Assembly: GCF_933775445.1 (NCBI RefSeq)
Contig: NC_065872.1
Span: forward strand, 18,166,001-18,230,000
Length of the DNA: 64,000 nt
Reading direction: 5' to 3'
Origin: Argentina anserina
Taxonomy: Eukaryota; Streptophyta; Magnoliopsida; Rosales; Rosaceae
Position 1 is the stretch's first letter; each line of letters opens with the position of its first letter. The position numbers were made by a program, and so were the translations under genes. Below are positions 51,642 through 63,514 of this stretch, in pieces. Below the pieces are notes generated by a model, which saw only the letters and a list, made by a program, of their open reading frames with translations, ran no database searches and was not told where the DNA came from.

Positions 51642-54216
51642 ATGAGTGGGAAATGGGTAGATGGAAGAGATAAAGCATGGAAATTTACAAAAACGATGGA
51701 AGGGGAGAAATTTTTTATGTGTATTTTCTGTAATCAAGTATGCAGTGGCACTATTTCTAGACTTAAGCATCATTTAGCAGGTATTTCGGGTGGTATGAAA
51801 GCTTGTAATAAAGTCCCTTCTGATGTGAAGAATGAGTATCAATTAGCTATAAAAGACTTTAAGGATTTGAAAGTTAAGAGATGTGCTATGCTCCGTGAGA
51901 TTGGGGAAGGAATTGGTGGTGGAAGTGATAGTATAGATTCTTCATTAGAAGAATGTGGGAGTAGTGCTGCTCAACCAAAAATCAAAGGACCACTTGATAG
52001 TTTTGTGTCTTCTCAACCTAGGCAAACCGTATTGAATGAAGCTTACAAAAAAGAGTTAAGAAAAGAAGTTTGTCGGATGGTTGAGCGTTTTATATTTTCT
52101 AGGGTGCTTCCTTTTAATACGGTTAATGATCCATTTTGGTTAGCTATGGTAGAGGGAATTGCCAAGTGTGGTGTAGGGTTCAAACCTCCTTCTATGCATG
52201 AATTAAGGACTTGGATTCTTAGGGAAGAAGTTGAAGATATTGATAAGTATTTGTTAGAGCATAAGAAAGCTTGGGAGAAGTATGGGTGTTCTATCATGTC
52301 GGATGGTTGGACCGATGGAAATGGTAGAGTACTTCTTAATTTTCTTGTGAATAGTCCGGCGGGTACTTTCTTTTTGAAGTCCATTGATGCATCCGGTAGT
52401 GTAAAAAATGGTAGTTTAATGCTAAAGTATTTAGATGAAGTGGTTAGAGAAGTTAGGAAAGAGAATCTAGTTCAAATAATCGCCGATAATGCATCAAATT
52501 ATAAAAATGCGGGCCTTGGACTTATGCAAAGGAGGTTGAAGTTGTGGTGGACTCCATGTGTAGCACATTATATTGAGCTTATGCTTGCAAGTGCTAAGAA
52601 AGTGGTGAAGTTTCTCTATGGTCACACTTGGGTCCTTTCTCTCATGAGAGAATTCACAAACAACAGTGAGATCATTCGTCCGGCGGTAACTCGATTTGCA
52701 ACTGCCTTTCTCACCCTTCAAAGTATCTATAACCAAAAACAACCTCTTCAAATGATCTTTAACAGCAAGAAGTGGATTGATGGTCCTTTTGTAAAAAGTC
52801 ATGAAGGCATAGGGGCTCGTGCAATTGTTCATTTTGAAAATAACTTTTGGAGTAATGTTGCATTTTGTGTGAAGGGTGTGATGCCATTAGTGTGTGTTTT
52901 GAGGGAGGTTGATTCGGAGGTAAGACCTGCTATGGGCTACATATATGAATTAATGGATGCCGTAAAGGAGAAGATTGCATTTGGATTAAAGAAGAACCCT
53001 AGACATTATCAACCAATTTGGAACAAAATTGATGCAAGGTGGACTCCTCAACTACATCAACCTTTACATGCTGCCGGATATTTTCTAAACCCTCAACTAC
53101 ATTATGAAGACAACTTCTCAACTGTTTTAGAAGTCAAGAAATGATTGCATGGATAGAATGATGTCATTTGAGGATCGGCTAAGGGCTGATATCCAATTGG
53201 AGATGTTTGATAAATGCCTTGGAGAGTTTGGAAGTAAGATAACAATACATTCCAGGAAGCTAAGAAGTCCAGGTAATGCCTCATATATTATTCTTTATAA
53301 TACAATTGTCTATATTTTATTATTTACAACTTAAATATAATTTATATTTTCAGCGAGTTGGTGGGAGCGTTTTGGAGAGGCAACACCTGAGTTGACAAAG
53401 TCTGCTATCCGTGTACTTAGCCTAACATGTAGTGCCTCTAGTTGCGAGAGGAATTGGAGTACATTTGAGTCGGTAAGGAATTGCTTAATCATTACCAATT
53501 TATATAATCAGTAGCATATTTATGTCATCTAAATTTATTTTTATGTTTGTTTTAGATTCACACTAAGAAAAGGAACCGACTTGAGCACAAAAGATTAAAT
53601 GCATTGGTTTATGTTAAGTACAACTCTTTACTAAGGGAAAGAAAAATTAGAAGACGAGTGAAGAAGCTTGATCCCATTTTAGTGGAAGAAATCGATTCCG
53701 ATGATGAATGGATATCAAGGGTGGAAGATCCTATATTGCCAAATGATCTCTCTTGGCTTGAAGAAGGTGTGTTTGAGGTGGAAGCTATAAGGAATGTACC
53801 GATTGAATGTTATGAACAAAATTTGTCAACTAGAGTTCCTATATGTGTAGAGCCACTAGATGAGCCAACAATAAATGATGTTCCTTTGTCGGATGATGAC
53901 ATGAGATTTGATGAGCCCTCTTACGCACCTTCTTCTAAAAGGAAGAATGTTGAAAGTTCAAGTAAGTACTTTCTTATTCATCCTCATGTTATTTAATTTG
54001 TTTAGAATATACGTATCAATCTATATTTATACTAGTACGTTTTTTTTAGGTAAAGAAAAATCCAAATCCAAGAAGAAAATAAAAACATTGTATTCATTAC
54101 TTAGGAATGAAGATGAGATTGAAGACCTTACTTTACATCCACATATTGATGCATTGAACATTGATGATTGTAATGATATTCATGTGGGTGTAAGTGGATA
54201 TGACGATGAAGATTGA
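51642..54216 (+). pseudogene. hAT transposase with one frameshift
   Basis: Four exons are predicted: 51642-53272, 53354-53472, 53556-53961, 54050-54216, with GT-AG introns. The start gives MSGKWVDGRDKAWKF, followed by a BED-type zinc finger (CIFCNQVC ... RLKHHLAG). Then come the DUF659-like catalytic core (SIMSDGWTD, IIADNASNYKNAG, CVAHYIELML) and the C-terminal dimerisation region (SASSCERNWSTFE). The tail is acidic and basic with SKSKKKIK. The exon sum is 2323 bases, one more than a multiple of three. The extra base lies in the AAGAAATGA stretch near 53140, which ends the first frame at 53144. Otherwise the length (about 773 codons) and motifs are complete. A sequencing error at the A run is possible. 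Confidence 0.92.
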
Positions 54217-54528
54217 ACGCATTGAAGTGTAGCTGTTGCATTTAATTTAGTATGACTCTATATATTAATTCTATAATTTGATTAGAACCTTATTTTGGAT
54301 GAATGTTATGGTTATAATGACATATTTACATATTTTGAAGGATATTCATATTATTTGAAAATGTATTGTATTAAATTAATATTTGTTGGAAAGACGATCG
54401 CCTTAAATCGCATTTGCACGCTGATGCTCTCGCCCTGTGAGGCTTGACCAAGTCGCCTTCGCTTTCGCATCTGAAAACATTGATTTTTACCCGGTGGGAA
54501 TTGCGAGAAACCGACAAAAAAAAAGGAA

Positions 54529-54712
54529 CTCATACTCGGCAACCAAATCCCTAGATTTCAGTCATAAAACCAAATCCCTTGAATTAAACTTTCTTTAGAA
54601 CAAGGGAGACATACTCAGCAACCAGAAAACCATTAGAAAAAAGGGGCTTCAGACCCCTTCTAGGATTTCTGTCATAAAACCAAATCCCTCAAATTATACT
54701 TCCCTTTCCAAA
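54529..54712. repeat. Direct duplication of about 125 bp next to the hAT element
   Basis: CATACTCGGCAACCA and TCAGTCATAAAACCAAATCCC recur as CATACTCAGCAACCA and TCTGTCATAAAACCAAATCCC. Both lie within the minus-strand gene remnant. Confidence 0.7.
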
Positions 54713-54970
54713 ACACTTTCTGTAGTGATCCACATTTATAGAAGTTTGCTTTCTCATCCTGTTAAAGAACTTTGTTCAAGATTGATTATAAGAACTTCCA
54801 AAATTGACGACCTTTTGAAGGCAGCACAGGAACAAGACCAGTGAATTTAGGAAGAGAAGGGTAAAGCAGTCACTTAACACCAGAACCAACACTGTGCTCA
54901 AAGCTTAGAACAACATGATAAAGGATAAACTGGTAGAGACATCATTTTTGAAATCTTGCTATAAATTCTT

Positions 54971-55763
54971 ACCAGCACTGGTCATGACCGGGCGGAGGGG
55001 TGAAGACGTTCCAGCGGAGGCTGCACATAATACAGATTCAAAGATGTCTTGTTAAAACAGATTCAAATGTCAATACACTTGAGTACTTTACTTCTCTGTT
55101 CAAAAAACATTTCGGTGGATAAATAAGTTCTTACCATCATCGGAGATTCTCAGGGGTGAAGATTCATGCTGGACGGGGTGGGAGGATGGAGACGTTTCAG
55201 CAGGGGCTGCACCTAACACAGGTTCAAAGATGTCTTGTTAAAACAAATTCAAATGTCAAAACATTTGACTACTTTACGTTCAAAACATTTCGGTGGATAT
55301 ACAAGCTCTTATGATCCATGAAGCAGTCCGCAAAAGTTCCATTTATCACATGCTCGGCAGAGCCGGAGGGTGAAGACGCTGTAACATGGGCTGCACATAG
55401 ATTCAAATGTTTTGACTACTTTACGTTCAAAACATTTCGGTGGATATACAAGCTCTTACCAATATTATGTTCCATGGAGCAGTCCGCAAAAGTTTCATTT
55501 ACCACATAACATTTGACGACTTTACTTCTCTGTTGAAAAAAAATTGACTACTTTACGTTCAAAACATTTCGGTGGATATACAAGCTCTTACCAACATTAT
55601 GTTCCATGGAGCAGTCCGCAAAAGTTTCATTTACCACATTCTCGGCAGGCCTTGAGGGTGAAGACGCTTCATCACGGGCTGCACATAATACAGATTCAAT
55701 TTCATTTACCACATTCTTTCTCTTGCGTAGGGTTAAAGAGAAAGAATGTCTATCTTCAATTTT
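54971..55763 (-). repeat. Tandemly duplicated exon-intron units
   Basis: About five units of 120-185 bp each hold, on the minus strand, GTGCAGCC, ACGTCTTCACC or a variant, a coding-like stretch, and usually a GTAAGA donor. The intron part has the shared words ACATTTCGGTGGATA (plus strand) and AAAACATTTGACTACTTTAC. Two units are partial. The arrangement suggests unequal crossing over that multiplied one short exon. Confidence 0.75.
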
Positions 55764-55799
55764 CTGTATTAGTTAAAAAAAATGAATTTTACATTGGAT

Positions 55800-56035
55800 A
55801 AGCAGGTAAAACCTTTTATGATATTTTGTGTTGTAAGTTGGTGCCCATCTACATCATTATTATTTTTTTTTTCTCGCTCACGGTCTTGGCAACCTAACCT
55901 TGGATGAAACTAAGAGTGTCTCTATTAGTTTTAAAAATAAAACAATTTTACTTAAGATTAAAAGCAAAATTTTTTATGAACTTCTGCGTAACATCCTTCA
56001 TATTGAGTTTAATGCTGTTTTCCTAACTGTTGCAT
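55800..56035. other. Short spacer
   Basis: AT-rich; contains a poly-T run; nothing recognised. Confidence 0.45.
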
Positions 56036-56039
56036 ATTG

Positions 56040-56400
56040 AGAATAATGAATGGTGTGTCTGATATCTTTTTGGGTATGATGGAAACGAAAACTGAGAAAA
56101 TGAGATATATTGTTCTTTTTTACTGACCTCCAGTAATGTTTACTAGAGGGTAGTAAACCTGTTTGCTTTGGTATAAGGGCAACGAAATTGAGAAGTAGAG
56201 ATGTAGTGCTGTTGTTTACTGAACCACAGTAATGTTTACTGGGGGTAGTAAACTTGCTTGCTTTGGTATGAATGTGAAAAATTGGTGTGTCTAATATCTT
56301 TCTGTGTATAATGGCAACAAAATTGAGAAATAGAGATGTAATGCTGTTTACTTGCTTTGGTATGAATGTGACAAATTGGTAACTGAACAAGTTTATAGTT
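56040..56400 (+). repeat. Hairpin-forming repeat R, right block (plus orientation)
   Basis: About three units with CCAGTAATGTTTACT, GGGGGTAGTAAAC, GCTTTGGTATGAATGTGA and GGCAACAAAATTGAG. The order is inverted with respect to 50150-50384. The last unit lacks the palindrome. It ends about 190 bases before the PMD exon. Confidence 0.75.
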
Positions 56401-56590
56401 TTTTGAATACTCTTATTGCATAACTTTTGAGTCATATCTTGCTGCAATACTCGGAAAATACCATGTAGTGTTCAATATAATTGTTCTCTTCTATATAATT
56501 GTTGTTCAGATTGTTCTTAACACCTATTGGATTGGTGAGTGTGGTTCTAATACCTAGAATTAAATTATGCTTTGTTTTTGTAGAATCTAA

Positions 56591-57058
56591 ATGGCGCATG
56601 TAACTAAATCGAGTGAACACATTAACAATCTCAATCATTGGAAACCATCTGAAGCGGTCATCCATGCAGTACCTGGGATGGGGCTGGAGTTCTTCAAGAA
56701 TTTAAAGCATGATGTCGCTCATGATTTCAGATTATTAAGAGCAATTATTCCCCATTATCGACCTGTGGATAGAGCTTTTGTTTTCAATGGAGGCGTTACA
56801 TTAGTTTATAGCTTGAAGGATGTGTTCTATCTCACTGGTCTGCCAATTAGTGGCAAACCAGTGGTTGGGTGTGCCAAGCAAGCGCGTACACTCTTTAAGG
56901 ACGCATTTAATATGGAGCCGTCTAAAGAGGTATTTTCTGGCAACAAAATCCGACTGAAGTGGTTGAGGGATCACTATAAAAATCAAGTATTAGAGAAGGA
57001 TTCTCCAGATTTTAGAAGGCATGTGAAAGCATATATATTATACTTTATAGGCTCTTTT
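56591..57058 (+). pseudogene. Plant mobile domain (PMD) protein, first exon, cut by a retrotransposon
   Basis: The ATG follows a TTTTGTAG acceptor-like site, suggesting an intron in the leader. The 156 codons before the break show PMD family features (MAIN/MAIL-like, PF10536): HWKPSEAVIHAVPGMG near residues 17-32, IPHYRPVDRAFVFNGG, SLKDVFYLTGLPISGKPVVG and HVKAYILYFIGSF. PMD proteins occur both as silencing factors and within plant transposons. The frame is open up to 57058, where the LTR of a Ty3/gypsy element begins. The rest of the gene is not found on the far side within the window. Confidence 0.85.
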
Positions 57059-59737
57059 TGTAACGACCCTAAAATTTCGAGTATAAAAACTCAAAATTTC
57101 AAAGTCGTTAAACACTAAACAATTTCAATGAAATCGAAATCATTTAAATGCCACAGCGGATCATCTCTGAGTTCAAAATACAACTCAGTCAAATCGATTA
57201 TTACAAACCAAATTATAATTCAACATTATAATAAATGGAAATGAATAATCCTCACAACAACCTCACAAGATAGTCACACAAAATCCCCACACAAGCTGGA
57301 GGTAAATAACTTCAAGTCCTCTGAGCGGTCCGTCAATTCCCGTTAATCCACACCTGCGGAGTTATCCACTACACCATCGAATTGGTGCACCGGGATTGTA
57401 AACACAAACCCGGTAAGCTTTACAGCTCGTATGAGTAAAATAAAAACATAACTCGCATATCAATATATACGGAAATCCAGAAATCAACAAATATAAATGC
57501 ACTCATGAGTCAATGGTCGGCCCATCTGGTCGTCCCAAAGAAATATGAAATAAAACGCTCATGAGAAATTAAGTAACCCTTCTCGTTACCCAAATGCATT
57601 TATATTACGGGTACCAAGAACGCTGGTACACATCTGTTACCCCTCTCGTAATACACCGCCGATATTGGATAGCCACCCGCTACCCAACATCCAAAATAAT
57701 CTGAGTACCCATGAGCAGATAACCACCCGTTACCTCACATGCAGTACTAAGGCAGACAGACTAGAGCTCTAACTGTATCGTAACTTTCGCCCGGCCAAAG
57801 GCTAGGTTCCGACTTGCCAAACACGTACAATAATCTCACATCATATTGTACCAAATCACGTCCGAAGACAAATCAACATTTTAACAATCTCAATGTTAAA
57901 ATCACGTACAATAATCTCACATCATATTGTACCAAAAATCATATCCGAAGACAAATCAACATTTTAACAATCTCAATGTTAAAATCACGTACAATAATCT
58001 CACATCATATTGTACAAATCAAAATCACATGCTCGTTATATAAATCTCGTCATTGAAATGACATAAATCACGATAAAATCATAACAGTATATTATATAGC
58101 AAACTATATATATATGTACATATTTACCATTTATACAATATATATATAATATATTATATCATATACATGTCATATTTCATAAAAACGTCCGAAGACAAAA
58201 ACTCGTCCGAAGACAAAACATTTTAACAAACTCATGTTAAACCACGTACAATAATCACACCTCATATTGTACAAAAATCAAATCACATGCTGAATATTTA
58301 ATTCTCGTCATTCGAAATGACCAATTCCAATGAATTCATAACAGTATATAATATAGCAAACTATATATATATGTACGTATTACCATTTATACGATATATA
58401 TGTAATCCACTATATTGTATACGTGTCGTAATTCAATATTAAAAACTCTTGCAAAATCTTGAATCACCGCAAGGGTAGATTCATAAATAAGTGAGATTTT
58501 ACTGACCTTCTTTCTTGCGTGCAACTTCCACGACCCTAAAAGTAATTTCCTCACTCGTTTCGTCAGTCACCTAATAGCACGATAAATGCTTAGAAAATGA
58601 TACTTAAAATATCAGGTAACGAGTTCAGCACAGCTAAGTGTTGTTCATAAAACATTGTTCACGGAACACTGTTCATGTTTACTAATCACTGTTTTCTATA
58701 AACCACTGTTCACAGTTACTGTTTTACCAAAACACTGTTCACAGTTACTATTTTACCATGCACTTTTCAAATTACTGTTGCAGTTCACTATTCACATTTA
58801 CTGTTGCAGTTCACTATTCACAGTACTATTCATGCGTGGTACTATTCACAGTTACTATTCATGCGGCGTTACTGTTCACCGACCGCCACCAATCATCACC
58901 AAATTTCACCACCACAACCTAAACAACATTTCCAACAACGTCCTAGTTGACACCAAGTTCTAAATCCGAGCCTAAATAGTCTAAACAACGAAGAACATAT
59001 ATTCGGCACTATTCACAGACCCTAGAAATTGAAATTTTGATTCGGGTACTTACACTTCGATTTGGCTCGATTCCTTTTGTGGGAATGTTGCTGGGACTGA
59101 GACAAGCAAAACCCCCCAAGAATCTCGAGCCATGGTGGCCAGAGGAGGCGGCGCCACCACATCAGTAACTTCCGGTGGTTGCTACACCGTGTGTGGTTGT
59201 CGCCGAAGTGCAAGGCGTAGCCCAAAAGATGGAGCTCGTCGAGCCCGTCAGTTTGATAGGTGGCACGACACGAGGCGACGTCGGATGGTGGAGAAATCGG
59301 CCGGAGAAGGTTTTTGGGTCGGGTGAACAGTACCCGAGCTCGGGTGAACAGTACCCGATCTGATTTTTAGAAAAAATCTGATTTTTTGATTTTTAATCTG
59401 CTCTCCTTCCTTTTATACTATTTCCAAAATCGGAAACGAACTTCCGACGTTAATAACATTTGCGTCCAACGTCCGATTCGAACGCATGACATGTCCACGA
59501 ATTCGTATCGATGAGCTCTACGACTTTCATGAAGGAAGTTTTTGCAACCGAGTGACGGAATAAAAGTCGATCTATACGTTGCGGTAACGTTACGTTTTCT
59601 AATTAAATTATCCGAGAACGTTTCCGTTTTCGTTTCAAAATGTCGCAAACCTCCAATTGTCGTCTTGAATTAATTTCACAAGTTTAACACTTTAAAAATA
59701 CTCGACATTTAGTTTCTAAAAAATTCGGGTTAATACG
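57059..59737 (-). repeat. 3' LTR of the deleted Ty3/gypsy element
   Basis: From TGTAACGACCC (plus view) to GGGTTAATACG; the last bases have drifted from the expected TTATTACA. It has the family landmarks and, at 57826-58260, repeated GTACAATAATCTCACATC units. A minus-strand TATAAAAGGAAG lies at about 59405-59417. Length 2679 bp. Confidence 0.92.
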
Positions 59738-59750
59738 TTCTACCCCCCTT
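59738..59750 (-). other. Polypurine tract
   Basis: AAGGGGGGTAGAA on the minus strand, preceded by ATTCCTTT. This is the usual tract beside the 3' LTR of plant Tekay/Del elements. Confidence 0.85.
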
Positions 59751-62640
59751 AAAGGAATTTCGTCCCGAAATTTATACAGCATACTCAACAACAGCTAAGG
59801 GTACCCAGCCCTCAACATGGTGACTCCACAATTCCTTTCCCAATAATTTTCCTCTCTATGATGCCTCCACGAGGCGATCACAGCTCAATTTTCTTCTATT
59901 ATGGTGTTATATAACTTCACTGTGTCTGCAAAGAATTCTAACAATGAGCATGATAACACCCATCCAGGAAAAACCACGACTCGAACATCCCTAATCAAAT
60001 GCAAAAACAAGATGTTCTGCAACACAAGACCTTTAAGGTATAAGGCGAATTTAGAACGAACTTCACTATTCAACCAAATTCCAATAAGTCATAACTGCAT
60101 TTACTTATATAATACACATTGAGTGCATATGTACAACTTTAGCGTAGGCACATAGCATACCCTATGTACCTGAACCTGCTAGATAACCTTGCTCCCGCAG
60201 AGTCCAGCGTACCCTCGATGTCAACTTCTCTTCTTGTCCACTCTCACCACCCCATTATAGGTGCGCCCTTCAACTAGATGGTCACATGGCGCCATCTAAT
60301 AGTCTTCTCTTAAGGGCATGCTAAGTTCAAATGTACATATTGCACGGTAGGGCATTAGGAGACATGCTAGACATCGTCGTCTTGAATGTCACCAACTTGT
60401 TCAACGAATCTTACAGGTGACTTCTCTTTTCTGACAGATCTCACTATGCTATTAAGAATGAGATTTCGAGGTTGAGTGGTCTACCACATCGACACTATAT
60501 AATCTCTCTTTACCCTGTGTCGCTTTCAAGTCTTAGAAACCAACATTTCCAAGTCTCTCGGACCATTAGAGTTTTCAAACACCACATACCTCAACTTCTT
60601 CCAAACAAACAATCTGTCACATGTTCTAACATTAATAGCCACGTGTAGGCCACCCAAGTGAGCATGCTTGTAATGGAACTTGACCATCGATAGTGGAACC
60701 CAACATCTAACATGAGACAAATCAATGATTAACACATGACTACTACTTACATCACACATAGTAGTTTTCAAATAAACGTGCTTTATCACGACAATACCTT
60801 CATGACTTCACCACAAATCATCGTTAGAATAACGAACCTACCATTCCTTCCAATCAACAAAATAATCCCCTTTCATGATCATCTTATTATAACCATAAAA
60901 AGTTGTCGTGCGTGATACCTAGTCAAGTACCATATTTGTATCGGCAACACGATAAAGAAATCTTAACTCATTGAGTTCACAACCACCACAGAACACCACC
61001 TTGGATTAAGAATTACTCTCAAACAATTCACCAGAGAATCGACTAATATACGCACAAGGCTGTAGAGAACCTCTACTGCCACCACAAGAGTGACGCATCA
61101 CGCATCCCATCACACTCACCAAAACTTACCGTCGAAAATTAATTACAGCTTCCTGCTTCCATGAGTGGTATGCCACAATTTGGGGTTCAAACAAAGAATG
61201 TATTTATCTCCCAACGGTGGGACATGAAAAATTAGGTGAACTTTACAGCGCAAAATCCAACACGACCACAACCGAGATATACTTTACCCCCTGGTTCATA
61301 CATGCCTCAAATGCATGACATACGGTCTCACACAAATGCCCCAGTGCATCATCTAAGATATTGGTTCCTCCCACCGTTGTAGTACTAATAAGTTTAGTAA
61401 TTACTTCAACAGAACCCGATATTAGGTCCACCATCTCCTCAAAACTAACCCAAAATGATCGCTATACCACCACTCTAAACAGTTGTTTCTTTACTTTCAT
61501 TAAGAACCCTCATCGCCAACGCATTCGGCCAAAATAACTTCTCTGCAAGCAGTAATATAATTGATTACTCTTTATCGTAAAATTTATCCCTTGTTGAACA
61601 CTTCAGTCAACTTCGCCTTATCCAACAATAAACAATCTGATGCATAGAGCGAAAAAAAAACTCTAAGTCTCCAACACTAACACCACTTGCACTTGAAAAT
61701 AATATTTAGTCCTCAACCATTTCTTTACCAGTTAGAAGGTACTTGTCACGACCAATTCGTTAAAACACCACTAAGCTAAGGTCATCTCATACCTTACCTT
61801 CAATAGAGTTACTTCACCGCCATTGCGTCTCATTTGGACCTGAGGCATTGTGAAGTTCCAATCCCCAACACCAAAATAATTAAATCCTGAAAGACCAGCG
61901 TTCTCATTTAAATGCTCATCTAGCAAATAATTAATTCATATCGCCACATTGAGATTTCTCCATCACCTTATATTTCTTCCTCAGCCAAGAACAATGCGTA
62001 ACATCAATTGTCTATAGCCGAACCAAAACAAGTTTGGAATGTCACGTCGACAAAATGTGAATCTCAATTCAATAATTGTATTACCACTTTATGGACGTAT
62101 CATACGCCCTACCACTCTGTTACCAATAGCGTTAGAGATGCTAGTCACGAAAATTTTCGTTAACCACCTCCAACCTATGGTCTACACATCTCTTACCTGA
62201 ACATAATATCTCAACCTTGTTAGGCTTCAACTTAGATTAGTTGCATAACTAAAATCTAGTCCTTAACATTTAAACACTGAACATCCCTCAATATAGGGTC
62301 AACGCTCTCTATCAAGACTCCTTGATAGTTCTCTGCCCTGATAGGAAACTATATACTCAAACCTGTTAGCATTCCAGTATTTGGATCGCATGTCAAACTC
62401 AGAGAGTATTGTAGCCTCTCTAAGCTGATCGCACCAGTCATTAAGTCTTTGAATTCATTTGTCCCATCCATACGTCGTCTTCGTTATAGGGGCTATAACA
62501 CAGTATCTCCTGAAACGTCTCACTTTACTCTGATATCACAACGATGTCTGTGATAGCTACTTCAGATCCACATACTCAACATATGCCATGACTCAAACTC
62601 TCATGACATTATCCGCCTCGAGTCAAAGATACGAAACTCT
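59751..62640 (-). pseudogene. Degenerate interior of the Ty3/gypsy element, pol region unrecognised
   Basis: Between the polypurine tract and the protease remnant, no frame shows the catalytic words of RT, RNase H or integrase. Only short open pieces (for example 60789-60526 and 61434-61243) are present, without a domain I can name. It is either extremely decayed or unrelated filler. Confidence 0.5.
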
Positions 62641-63250
62641 GGTTTCCTGGGTCTACGAATGAACCCACCATGTCAAAACAATCAATCACCGTGTACTGCG
62701 TACTCAACCAATCAATTTCTAGGATCACATCATAGGTGTGATCCGGAATCACGATCAAATAAGCAGAGATCTCTCCACTTCCAATCACAATAGGACAAGC
62801 CTTTCATTGTCTCCAATTCGAGGAACACTCCAAATGCGAAGTGACACATAAAGAGTTTCTCATAGATGTAGGAGTCAATCCTACCATCTCCTCTACCGAA
62901 CTATCACTAATAAGTGTCGATATCATCTTCTTCTCTTTCTCAGGGTACTCAATCATCTCAAAATAGATTATGATGCCCTCGATCCAGTGGTCCACTACCA
63001 TATGATCTAGGCCTCTATGAAATAAGACGTTGACAGACGATTAAAGTCCTTGATCAACTTAACACACGACTATCATCGTCTCTAACGACAGCAGCAGAGT
63101 CAACCTGTTCTGCTCGTGGAGCAGCCTCCTCCTAAAGGTTCTCCACATTGCGGACTCGGCCTGCAACCCTACCTCGGCCGCGACCTCTCGTCCGTCCTCG
63201 GCCCTGTTCACGGCCCTTTTTCCAAATTCATCACCATTCAACAATTAACA
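62640..63250 (-). pseudogene. Gag-protease remnant with internal deletion
   Basis: The minus strand first shows the gag N terminus (about 63244-63059, with RGR-rich codons in a shifted frame). At 63001-62804 it has VDHWIEGIIIYFEMIEY joined directly to SSVEEMVGLTPTSMRNSLC. In the sister element the two parts are about 0.9 kb apart, so most of gag, both zinc knuckles and the protease active site (DTGAS) are deleted while the frame stays open. Downstream, to about 62640, drifted codons of the end of protease can be followed (IDCFDMVGSF). Confidence 0.8.
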
Positions 63251-63501
63251 CTCAGTCATACAAGTGAAGTCTCGAATTCGACAAAATAGATCCAACCAAT
63301 ATCAATCATGAATTTTCAGAAGAAGGTGAATCATTGGAGTATCGTCACAATACTCTCTACAAGACCAAACCATAAGGTATGGCTCCTAACACTCTCGCGT
63401 ACCCGGCGACATATCAATACCGAGGAGCATGTGATGGGTGCCCGCCTGCAGTCGGATCATCGCTCCCGGATGATATTGATAATCACCAAATACGCACTTA
63501 G

Positions 63502-63513
63502 ACTCTGATACCA
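63502..63513 (-). other. tRNA-Met primer binding site, minus-strand element
   Basis: TGGTATCAGAGT on the minus strand, one base different from the standard TGGTATCAGAGC, one base inside the LTR border. Confidence 0.85.
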
Positions 63514-63514
63514 C

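Larger units (their letters stand above)
50700..54482 (+). mobile_element. hAT DNA transposon, nearly intact
   Basis: The termini are CAGTGTTTCAGATGCGA at the left and, on the opposite strand, CAATGTTTTCAGATGCGA at the right. Both are flanked by ATTTTTAC (50692-50699, 54483-54490), a perfect 8-bp target duplication typical of hAT elements. GCGAAGCGA and GGCGAGGCGA words are crowded inside both ends, as expected for transposase binding sites. A four-exon transposase gene fills the middle. It is 3783 bp long and inserted within an intron-like part of the minus-strand gene remnant. Confidence 0.96.
50385..55763 (-). pseudogene. Minus-strand multi-exon gene remnant split by a hAT element
   Basis: I do not recognise the domain; it may be the C-terminal part of a plant mobile domain type gene. 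Exons read from splice signals and open frames: 55763-55592 (contains TLRKRKNVVNEIESVLC), partial or duplicated copies ending with donors near 55458, 55134 and 54971, then across the hAT insertion a segment ending at 50568 (PDAFVFLSELIGSDN) joined through an 84-base GT-AG intron (50484-50567) to a last exon 50483-50385 (MRDAKRKWASKDRNN, stop TAA). The joined frame is open and basic at its end. The upstream exon unit exists in about five copies, one of which has lost its donor. No N-terminal part was found upstream on this strand. Splicing is predicted, not shown. Confidence 0.5.

Noticed and set aside
59132..59363. Arginine-rich frames in the minus-strand LTR
   Set aside because: Part of the LTR of a known element family; composition artefact.
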